Assembly (NCBI GenBank): GCA_024509875.1
Contig: JAMPIV010018783.1
Location: 558,001 to 622,000 of the forward strand
Length of the DNA stretch: 64,000 bases
Direction: 5' to 3'
Source: Oreohelix idahoensis
Lineage: Eukaryota; Mollusca; Gastropoda; Stylommatophora; Oreohelicidae
A model generated the notes under the pieces. That model saw only the letters and a program-made list of their open reading frames with translations. It did no database searches and had not been told where the DNA came from. The position numbers and the translations under genes were made by a program. Positions 55,130-64,000 of this stretch are shown here, in pieces. Position 1 is the stretch's first letter; each line of letters opens with the position of its first letter.

Positions 55130-57700
55130 TGTAGCAAAGTTAGATTTTGCTGGGGAGGTTATGATGGTATCCTAAAAGAATGAAATCCGTGTATGTATTA
55201 ACCGTGTGAGGTCAAGCACATGTAGGCCCCTGACTCTATAAATGATGATGATGAATTATGTGCAGGGAACCTAACGCTACCTCCCTAGATCTCACACGGT
55301 CACTATTTTGGCTTTAGTGTCTGGTGTATGATGTACCTAGTGTCTAGGGGAGAAATGAAATGATGGTACACAACACAAAACCACTTTAAGTTTCTATGAG
55401 GAAGTGAATAAAACCTGTGGTTAAGTTTTTCTTTAAATTTGATAATTTTTTTGTACAATTTATTTTGCCTGTCCAGTCATATCGTTTGGACAGGTCTTTG
55501 AAAATGAGGACAAGATAGTTTACATAAAAGATTAACTAAAATTGTGTGGACAATCTGCCCAAATAACTACAATGTTAATATATGTCTTTCCTGTTGGAAT
55601 GTTCACAGCTTAAATTTATTCTTCTAAGAGGGAGAGTCACTGTGTATGAGGGGCTGTATTATCATCATACCCCATAAACTTCCTGAGTATGATTTGAAAT
55701 ACCAAGGTTTATTTAAAACGAAACTGTCAGATGTACCCAGGTCCTTAACATATCACCTGGGGTTTCTTGTTGAAAGATAAGATATTGTGTAGTTGCAGAA
55801 ATATCGATATCACATCACACGCGCAAGCTCCTGCTGTTATCTCTTGAAAGCATACATGAAATTTCGGAGACTTTTTGGCGTTATCGTCACTCCTCAGGTT
55901 TCCTGTCACCAGCTGGCAACAGGAAACAAAACTTCTGCAACAAAAGGACACCCTGGCCTTTTACATCTGATCACTTATTCTTTTATTTAATTTCATACGT
56001 GGGTATGGGGTCAGCCTCGCGTGCATTTCAGGTGCACTCACCCCCTAATTTTTCATGACTCCCACCTTGCTGTGACCACCCCTCAGGTCCCTATGGCAGA
56101 TACGCCACTCTACGTTTACATAGTTTTCCTCAATAATATAATGTGGGGTAACCACATTTCCTTTTATATATTTTTCTCATTTTTTTCTTTTTAAATATAA
56201 ATGCTTCAGGCATGTTGAACAGTGTTCCTTGAACACGGAGGCTTACTACTATACTCTAATACAATAATATTCAAACATAATCATGACAACATACATTAGT
56301 TAGATACATTTCAACGTGAGGACTCAACATTGTCTGCTCCCGGCACGTCCTTCACTTTTTCCCAATAGCAGTATCTAACTTTGGTAATGGGATTAAACAT
56401 ATTAAATTCATAAAGCATTCTTACCACAAATCAAGAAATATAAACAAATGACGCTGACTTTGCAAAGAAATGGCCTCAGTTTCTTCTGCTCCGTCCAGAC
56501 TGTGAAATACTTATTTAGTTATTTAATTTACTTTTAAATTTATCACAGCTGTTCTCAGCGTATCTGAATAAAAAATACTGTTCAACTGGCAATGAATAGT
56601 GAAAGCTTTTTGCTAATATTTAGTAGCACTGGCCAATCGAAAGCTTGCGACTACCAGAATTCAAATGCAGTTTTTGAAAAACAAAAATAATTCCAAACAT
56701 ACTCTGCGTCTGGTAGTCGATTGGCCAGTCTGCTTTAGTTATGCCAATACAAAACGATGTTAGTTTTTGGTAACAATTTTCCTACCGCTCCCCTCTCCTC
56801 CTATACTCTTGTTACCCAAGCGAATTTGAATTTACCTCAATGCCTCCCTTCTAAGCCGGTGTCCCCACTAACGTTATGAAAAAAAAACAAGCAGGAACAA
56901 CAGTCTGTCTGGTCGTGCGTTCGTAGACATTTAGTATTTTCTCAATAACTTGGCTAATACTGGGACTATTATATTATTTAAAACACATTCTTGCTCAGTG
57001 GACTCTAAGCTATACTACCATATGATTTTTATGTTCAGTTTCATTATGGTTTTAGATTTTCAATTTTGTCACCGGTCATCGTCAAATAAATATTTTACAC
57101 AAGACCGCCATCTTCCCCTCTCTTTTATCTCGCTAGCATGTATTTTTCAAATAACTAACTTGTTTTTGTGACGTCAGAAACATTACCGCGAGGAGGCAAT
57201 AAAATTGTCTGCGTGTTTTGCCTCTGTTGGCTTTGCTCCAGCGTGTATATATGCATGGCGGACCATCAATCGAAGCGGGGTGTTGGCGTGGCGGGTTAAG
57301 AATTGGCGTTAATAATTTGTATTGTATCGTGTAACACTACCAAAAAATGTAAGGATTACTACTTATTACCAGCGTTAAAGTTAACAGAATACGTTAATTC
57401 AGATAGTTATTTTGCGGCACACTTCCGCAAAATCGTTAATTATAAGTCTAGGCTGCAAAATGTATGCAGCAGATCTGGCAAAATGTTAAATGTTGGTAGT
57501 ACGTTTTCGAAACCGAAACCAAAACGCGTGTTAGATTTTTACCGTGGAATCGTTCTATAGGCTTTAGCACTGCACAAAAGGCAGCGTTGCTGGCGTGTGA
57601 GAGCATCACCGTCAGACACAATAAGGCTGGTTTATTTATTTCATTTTATGACTAAAATCTTACTGAAATGAGCGATTATTCTCGCAGATTTTACTACACA
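55130..57700 (-). repeat. 3' LTR of element E
   Basis: About 2,570 bp; in element orientation it starts TGTGTAGTAAAATC (or two bases later) and ends TTTGCTACA. Its first 1,690 plus-strand bases match 62310-64000 almost exactly, with only scattered differences and a short CCCCGCTCCTCTC indel near the window end. The LTRs are very similar, so the insertion is young. Paired short frames in both LTRs are not genes. Confidence 0.92.
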
Positions 57701-57712
57701 CCTCCCATCCTA
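57701..57712 (-). promoter_or_regulatory. Polypurine tract of element E
   Basis: Minus-strand AGGATGGGAGG-type tract directly precedes the 3' LTR. Confidence 0.65.
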
Positions 57713-57768
57713 AAACATGCAATCATTAGCAGGTTATAATCTGCGAGATAACTTAGCTCAATGAAGTC

Positions 57769-59185
57769 TTACGCGTTTTTCTGATCTTCATCATAAGGAT
57801 GTCTACTTAAAAAGTCTGCACCTACGTTCCGAGGGCCGGGAATATATTCTATCAGAAATGAGTATGGCTGCAATAACAAGGACCATCTCAATAATCTGGA
57901 ATTTTCATGCTTGGCCTGTGACAGGAATACGAGTGGTGAATGATCCGTTTGGACCACAAATGTCCTGCCATATATAAATAAATCTGGAATTTTTTTATAG
58001 CCCATATCAAAGCTAGACATTCCTTTTCACTTGTTGAATAATTTTTTTCCGCCTTGTTCAACTTGCGGCTTGCATAAGCGACTGGGTTCAATTCCCCATC
58101 CTGTGAGGAGGACCTTTGCAACAATGTAGCGCCTAGGCCCACATTGCTTGCGTCACTTCTCACGATAAATTCTTGATTCAAGTCAGGCAATTGCAATACT
58201 GGCCTGCTTGTAAGTTTCTCTTTTAACTCCTGGTAAGCCAATTCACACTGTGCTGACCAATTTATTGTATCAGGTTGACCTTTGCGAGTTAAATCCGTCA
58301 GAGGAGCACATATAGAGTTAAAATTTTTAATGTACTTTTGGTAGAAACCACACAATGACACGAAAGATCGCACATCTTTCTTTGTTTGTGGTCTAGGTGC
58401 TCTTTTCAATTTTTCCAGATTCTTGGGATCAGGGGTCATGCTACCCTGATGTACAGTATGTCCCAAGAATTCCAACTCTTTACAACCAATACAACATTTT
58501 GTTGGCCTAGCGGTTAAGTTAGCCTCTCTGAGTCTATCAAACAGCATATTCAAAGAGGTAACGTGTTCCTCAAATGTTTCCGTAGCAATGAGGATATCGT
58601 CCATAAAATTCGAAATACATGGATTTTTCAGGGGATCCAATAATTTTCGCATCATCCTTGAAAACACACTCGGGGCATTTTTCAACCCAAACGGTAACAT
58701 GTTGAACTCATAATGACCTTCCGAGGTGCTAAATGCTAAATAAGGTCGAACCTCAGGCTTTACTGGAATTTGGTAATAGCCTTTGCTAAGATCCACCTTA
58801 GAAAAATATTTTGCCTTGTTCAGCCTGGCAAATAGTTGAGTAGTATCAGGTAATGGATCCACCTGACCTTCTGTGACAGCATTCAGTTTCCTGTAATCTA
58901 TGCACAGTCTATGTTCTCCCGATGGTTTCCGCAACAAAACCACACAGGAACTATAAGGAGACTCACTGTGAGAAATAATCCCTTCTTGTAACAAATAATC
59001 AATCTCCTCTTTCAAAGCTTTTTCCTTAGCGAAAGGAATAGAATAGGGCCTCATACAGATAGGTGCTGGGTCTAGTAGTTTCATATCATATTCCAACAAA
59101 TTGGTGTGCCCCGGTTTATCCGTTAACACATCTGTATGTTTCTCAAGGACCTGTTGAACCTTCTCCGTCTGTCTTTTGTCAGGTG
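57769..59185 (-). pseudogene. Reverse transcriptase and RNase H of element E
   Basis: The main frame (59129-57888) runs from the RT N-terminus to RNase H. It shows EHRLCIDYRKLNAVTEG, FSKVDLSKGYYQIPV, LPFGLKNAPSVFSRM, the FMDD box, CGFYQKYIKNF, VRSDASNVGLGATLLQ and YSTSEKECLALIWAI. A frameshift near 57970-57985 splits RNase H; the remainder, including VQTDHSPLVFL and GADFLSRHP, is in the frame ending at 57769. Another one-base shift near 59180 separates RT from the upstream module. RT lies after the integrase region, as in A and D. Confidence 0.92.
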
Positions 59186-59662
59186 ATTACTGATCTTCAC
59201 CTGGGCAAACGTTTCACTGGGTTTCAGTGGATATTCGAATGAGGAGAGAGGGTCATTTTTCATTTCGGTTGCAATAGACAAGGCCAATAGGTGTGTTCCT
59301 TCCTGGATTTGTCTGTCCAGATATTTCTTCAAAAGGTTCACATGATAGACTTTTTCCTTTCCCTTTTTGTCTATCTTATAATTTGTTCTGGATACCTTTT
59401 CCAAAACTGTGTATGGCCCTTGCCATCCGATCTGAAGTTTATTGTTGCTGCCTGGCAATAGAAGAAGCACCTTCTCCCCTACAGCAAGTTCCCTATCCTT
59501 AGCTTTTTTATTATAATAAGCAGCATGCTTTTTCCTGGCTTGTCTCAAATTATCATTTGCCAGTTTCCAACTAGTTTTTAAACGAGTGGTCAGTTCGTTC
59601 ACATATTGATAAGATGAGGTAACAGTCTCCTCTGCCTTCTCATCTGTCCAGGTCCTTAACAA
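59123..59662 (-). pseudogene. Integrase C-terminal GPY module of element E
   Basis: The frame resumes after the substituted segment with LRTWTDEKAEE, a basic helix (RKKHAAYYNKKAKDRE) and the GPY module (KLQIGWQGPYTVLEK), then VYHVNLLKKYLDR. It aligns with the end of the intact integrase of element D. It is one base out of frame from the preceding segment, with a stop between them. Element A shows the same arrangement. Confidence 0.85.
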
Positions 59663-59663
59663 A

Positions 59664-60240
59664 TTACATGTGGACTTTTAATTTTTCATACTTATTTTTC
59701 ATGGCACCCGTCAGGTCCTTTACATTAGAAGCTTTGTAGTGAGGACTTTTCTTCCTAGAATCATCACTCACAAATCGTCCACTACCAATTCTTTTCTGGG
59801 GTTTTTCTCCCCACTTTAAGTTCATTGTGAGAGATCTTCGCTCTCTTTTCGTTTCCTCCAGTTTATATAATTCTGACCGAGGGATTGTCAGTTTAGTCTG
59901 GGGTAAAACTACTCGTCGCATAGTGGCCATTCTAATACCTTCGAGTGAAGACTGTGTGTGAAAAGGGGGCTCCCATTCCACGTTGTCTACTTTATTACAA
60001 TTATTTTTATTTCCAGGCCTAAGTTTGCCCCGTGGCATGTCTAGGTCCTGATCAATTTTCCCACTTGTGGGTGTTCCCTCATGAAATACGCCACATGCTT
60101 CTACAAAATTCTCAACGATGACCATCATATCTGGCCAATAATATTTTTGAGCTACTTTTTGGCAGATGGTACCTACTTTCTCGTGGTCCCCATCTTTTCC
60201 AACATGTAAACTCCGTATTACGTCTGCCCTATACATTTTA
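59664..60240 (-). pseudogene. Segment replacing the integrase core in element E
   Basis: An open frame continues from protease into an integrase-like zinc-finger remnant (LHVGKDGDHEK, QKYYWPDM, EACGVFHEG), where the CPEC-type pair is reduced to one Cys. About 120 residues unlike any integrase follow: VEWEPPFHTQSSL, PRSELYKLEE, KWGEKPQKRIGSGRFV and a final KLKVHM before TAA. No DDE triad exists. Element A carries the homologous segment. The frame is fully open here, while A has a homopolymer shift. Function is unknown; a nucleic-acid-binding role is possible from its basic character. Confidence 0.78.
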
Positions 60241-60791
60241 GGAAGAACCAGCTGTCCATGACCAGCTGAACCAGTTCCGGCCTTCCTATATAACAATTTA
60301 TTCTTTATGTAAAATTCTCCTTTGCGGGGAGGTGTATGGCAGGTACGCAATTTTTGAAAGCACGGCTTCAGTGACCTATCTTGAGCCTGTGCCTTCCTCA
60401 TCTTCTCTGGATGAGTATTTATAGATTCATCTTCTTCCTTTCTGGATTGTGATCGGGTCTGGACTGCTGCCAAGACCACGGGTCTCTTGGGATTTCCCAA
60501 GTAGACATAACGACACCCCAATATCAGAGGGTAGATGGGTGCGTCTATCACTGCTGCTCTGATTATCCCTTCCATATAGCGAGTTTTCACTGTTATCCTT
60601 GCAATGGGAAGTTTCATGAGTGGTAGGTCCTTGGTCGCCCCTTGTATCTCCACTGTTTCTGTGATATACTGATCTAGGTTCACCAAGTGCGCGCTCACGA
60701 CAGCATCAAAATCTAGACCTGTATCATAGAGACATCTTATGGTGAACTCATTGCATACAACATCCTCACAAACTGGGGGGTGATAAGGTTC
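60241..60791 (-). pseudogene. Protease and linker of element E
   Basis: Open frame directly after an amber codon (60792-60794). Protease has an intact DTG (RCLYDTGLDFDAVVSAHL) and continues through ITVKTRYMEGIIRAAVI and PLILGCRYVYLGNPK without the insert seen in element D. The linker QTRSQSRKEEDES and FYIKNKLLYRKAG follow. It is in the same frame as the last part of gag, so suppression of the single TAG would give a gag-protease fusion. Confidence 0.85.
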
Positions 60792-62094
60792 CTACTGTCC
60801 AGCAGGTTTGTCCTTTACTTCCTGGTTCCCCCTTCTCGTAGCAGCACATCCAGAAGGTTTACTTTTACAGAATTCGGTGTTATAGTTGTCCTTCCTACAA
60901 TGTTTACACCACCTCTTTCCTTGGTTAAAATGCTTTCTTTCATCATTCTTTCTATCATTTAAATGTGAGGTTTTATTTTTAAAACCATTCCGAGGCCTAT
61001 CAAAGTTCTGCTTACTTCTGTTATCAAATTTATTATGGTTTTGAGGAGCCTTATACTGATCTACTGGTTTTTTCTTGATACCAGCTACCTCTGCCTGGGC
61101 TGCCTGATACCTCTCAGCGACATTTATGATCTCACCCAGCCTCTCCGCGCCCTGTTCCATGAGAAATGTTCTCATGTCTGGAGCCGTGGACTCTCATCTG
61201 TTCAATGAGTATCATCTCTTTGAGATCTTGGGTTTCCCCCAAAGAAGCCCATTTATCCATATACGTCTCCAACCGGGCGGAGAACTGGTGATAGGTCTCA
61301 CCCGACAGTAGCCTGGCATTCCTAAATTTCTTTCTATAAAACTCTCCGTTCTTTTCGTATCTTAACAGAAGAGCCTGCTTCAACATGTCATAGTTGTCTT
61401 GGTCATCCCTGCTCATTTTGGAAAACACTTCATAAGCTGTTCCCCGAAGACCCTGAGACAACTTTACACCCCATTTTTCTCTTTCTAACCCATAAGTAGT
61501 GGCTAATATTTCGTATCTGCTTAAATACGACTCAATGTCATCATCCTTTTCCACAAAGTAATCTAAATGGAACCCCATGGCTGATGAGGAGGCCCCCTGG
61601 CTTGCAGCTGAGTCGGAAGTGGATGGGCTAGTTCCATTTTCAGGAGCATGGCCTTGCAGCTCTAACTCCCTTAGTCGTATCTCATGTTCTCTTTGTAATC
61701 TTTTTTCTTCTGCTTCTGCTTCCCTCTGCAGTCGTTTTTCTTCTCTCTCTGCCTCCAATTTCCTTTCTTCTTTCTCTCGTTCCGCCTCCAATCTCTTTTC
61801 TTCTTTCTCAGCCTCAAGTTTCTTTGCCTCAGCCTCAAGTTTCTTTGCCTCAGCCTCAAGTTTCTTCTCCTCCAACTGCAGCCTCCTAATCTCAGCCTCC
61901 CTATCAGCCTTTAATTTCTTAGTCTCCCTAGCATCTTCTAATTGCATTTTCCTTTCCTCAGCTAACCTATGTTCTTCCCTAGTAATAAATTTATCACATT
62001 CTGAAGTGACATAGTCAATCAAGGTTTGTCCCTCCATATTCATTTCTTTAGCAGTCTGAACAGCCGCAGATCGAAACTTGGCCAGATCTGCCAT
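60792..62094 (-). pseudogene. Gag of element E, 2-base deletion
   Basis: Start is the ATG at 62094 (MADLAKFRSAAVQTAKEM), by match with A and D; an upstream in-frame ATG at 62121 is less likely. A coiled coil with perfect KKLEAEA and EEKRLEAERE repeats comes next. The SCAN-like capsid begins GFHLDYFVEKDDDIESYL. Near 61193 a 2-base deletion in an AG repeat shifts the frame; the capsid end (ERLGEIINVAERYQAAQ) and basic region continue in the frame from 61175. The zinc knuckle CKHCRKDNYNTEFC has Tyr in place of the expected His. The frame ends at TAG 60792-60794. Confidence 0.88.
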
Positions 62095-62279
62095 TCTGAT
62101 GAATACAAAATGTTCTAACAAAGTTTCTAAATAAGTATAAATTTATCTAATTAATTCTGGGTTCTGACAGTTTCTTGACTTCCCAAATCTTGGGCAATAA
62201 TGATTATGGGGATTCCCTGGGACAATAGAATGTTGTTTATACTAAGACCCAGACCCCAATGTATGTAGTACTAGGAGAA

Positions 62280-62309
62280 ATTCAAATCCCGGACAAACCT
62301 ACCAATTTA
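62280..62309 (-). promoter_or_regulatory. Primer-binding-site-like sequence of element E
   Basis: Minus-strand TTGGTAGGTTTGTCCGGGAT follows the 5' LTR by about four bases. Its complement ends in CCA after a T-arm-like TTCAAATCCCGG. It shares the GTCCGGGATTTGAA part with elements A and D but differs in the acceptor part, so a different tRNA may be used. Confidence 0.55.
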
Positions 62310-64000
62310 TGTAGCAAAGTTAGATTTTGCTGGGGAGGTTATGATGGTATCCTAAAAGAATGAAATCCGTGTATGTATTAACCGTGTGAGGTCAAGCACA
62401 TGTATGCCCCTGACTCTATAAATGATGATGATGAATTATGTGCAGGGAACCTAACGCTACCTCCCTAGATCTCACACGGTCACTATTGTGGCTCTAGTGT
62501 CTGGTGTATGATGTACCTAGTGTCTAGGGGAGAAATGAAATGATGGTACACAACACAAAACCACTTTAAGTTTCTATGAGGAAGTGAATAAAACCTGTGG
62601 TTAGGTTTTTCTTTAAATTTGATAATTTTTTTGTACAATTTATTTTGCCTGTCCAGTCATATCGTTTGAACAGGTCTTTGAAAATGAGGACAAGATAGTT
62701 TACATAAAAGATTAACTAAAATTGTGTGGACAATCTGCCCAAATAACTACAATGTTAATATATGTCTTTCCTGTTGGAATGTTCACAGCTTAAATTTATT
62801 CTTCTAAGAGGGAGAGTCACTGTGTATGAGGGGCTGTATTATCATCATACCCCATAAACTTCCTGAGTATGATTTGAAATACCAAGGTTTATTTAAAACG
62901 AAACTGTCAGATGTACCCAGGTCCTTAACATATCACCTGGGATTTCTTGTTGAAAGATAAGATATTGTGTAGTTGCAGAAATATCGATATCACATCACAC
63001 GCCCAAGCTCCTGCTGTTATCTCTTGAAAGCATACATGAAATTTCGGAGACTTTTTGGCGTTATCGTCACTCCTCAGGTTTCCTGTCACCAGCTGGCAAC
63101 AGGAAACAAAACTTCTGCAACAAAAGGACACCCTGGCCTTTTACATCTGATCACTTATTCTTTTATTTAATTTCATACGTGGGTATGGGGTCAGCCTCGC
63201 GTGCATTTCAGGTGCACTCACCCCCTAATTTTTCATGACTCCCACCTTGCTGTGACCACCCCTCAGGTCCCTATGGCAGATACGCCACTCTACGTTTACA
63301 TAGTTTTCCTCAATAATATAATGTGGGGTAACCACATTTCCTTTTATATATTTTTCTCATTTTTTCTTTTTAAATATAAATGCTTCAGGCATGTTGAACA
63401 GTGTTCCTTGAACACGGAGGCTTACTACTATACTCTAATACAATAATATTCAAACATAATCATGACAACATACATTAGTTAGATACATTTCAACGTGAGG
63501 ACTCAACATTGTCTGCTCCCGGCACGTCCTTCACTTTTTCCCAATAGCAGTATCTAACTTTGGTAATGGGATTAAACATATTAAATTCATAAAGCATTCT
63601 TACCACAAATCAAGAAATATAAACAAATGACGCTGACTTTGCAAAGAAATGGCCTCAGTTTCTTCTGCTCCGTCCAGACTGTGAAATACTTATTTAGTTA
63701 TTTAATTTACTTTTAAATTTATCACAGCTGTTCTCAGCGTATCTGAATAAAAAATACTGTTCAACTGGCAATGAATAGTGAAAGCTTTTTGCTAATATTT
63801 AGTAGCACTGGCCAATCGAAAGCTTGCGACTACCAGAATTCAAATGCAGTTTTTGAAAAACAAAAATAATTCCAAACATACTCTGCGTCTGGTAGTCGAT
63901 TGGCCAGTCTGCTTTAGTTATGCCAATACAAAACGATGTTAGTTTTTGGTAACAATTTTTCCTACCGCTCCCCCGCTCCTCTCTCCTCCTATACTCTTGT
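62310..64000 (-). repeat. 5' LTR of element E, cut by window end
   Basis: Matches 55130-56820 nearly base for base. About 880 bp of the LTR and the second target duplication lie beyond the window. Confidence 0.92.

Larger units (their letters stand above)
55130..64000 (-). mobile_element. LTR element E, Gmr1-like, integrase core replaced, truncated by window
   Basis: Minus-strand element with a complete 3' LTR (55130-57700), coding region and a 5' LTR (62310 onward) that runs past the window end. LTRs end CTAACTTTGCTACA and are unrelated to those of A and D. Gag, protease and RT-RH are clearly related to A and D. As in A, the integrase core is replaced by another segment. At least five lesions interrupt the coding frames. 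Confidence 0.92.

Noticed and set aside
55745..55990. Paired frames in 55745-55990 and 62925-63170
   Set aside because: They are LTR sequence of element E duplicated at both ends.
1..64000. Host protein-coding or RNA genes
   Set aside because: Every long frame was attributable to a transposable element. The only tRNA-like sequences are SINE heads with flanking target duplications or degenerate bodies.

Overview
The window is animal nuclear DNA made almost entirely of transposable elements and tandem repeats. I found no ordinary host gene. It is AT-rich. It holds Ty3/gypsy LTR retrotransposons, RTE-type LINEs, tRNA-derived SINEs, piggyBac, Tc1-like and CACTG-ended DNA transposons. This mix suggests an invertebrate, most likely an arthropod with a large repeat-rich genome; I cannot go further from sequence alone.

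Layout. (1) 531-2004 and 16275-17625 are two halves of one 34-35 bp satellite, split by LTR retrotransposon A (2005-16274, TSD AACAC). The 5' LTR of A carries a CACTG-ended transposon (2766-4630, TSD TAA) and a nearly intact piggyBac (5981-9264, TSD TTAA). (2) 18135-22120 holds LINE fragments, a gag/RNase H deletion remnant and a 38-bp minisatellite. (3) LTR element B (22348-30908, TSD AGAAC) has a gag-protease frame that ends in an apparent RNA recognition motif, and no visible polymerase. A SINE (TSD 13 bp) and a LINE fragment (TSD 10 bp) sit inside it. (4) LTR element C (31507-38032, minus strand, TSD CATG) has the usual gag-PR-RT-RH-IN order, a tRNA-Ser-like primer site and a SINE in its 5' LTR. 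(5) 39073-41167 holds LINE, Tc1-like and hAT-like pieces. (6) LTR element D (41857-54739, TSD GTGAG) contains a complete RTE LINE (43703-47024, TSD 13 bp), a TTAA-flanked MITE and an RTE-derived short insertion. (7) LTR element E (55130 to beyond 64000, minus strand) is cut by the window end.

A, D and E form one related group with a SCAN-like gag and the uncommon order gag-PR-IN-RT-RH, known from Gmr1-like gypsy elements. D keeps a full D,D-35-E integrase core. In A and E that core is replaced by a different, shared, apparently protein-coding segment, while the GPY module and RT-RH remain. This suggests an old lineage that borrows integrase in trans. Together with the RRM in element B, it is the most interesting signal here.

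Most retroelement frames are broken. Several breaks are one-base changes in A/T homopolymers, so some may be assembly errors. The RTE ORF (about 1,000 codons) is open throughout, and the piggyBac transposase is one base away from open.
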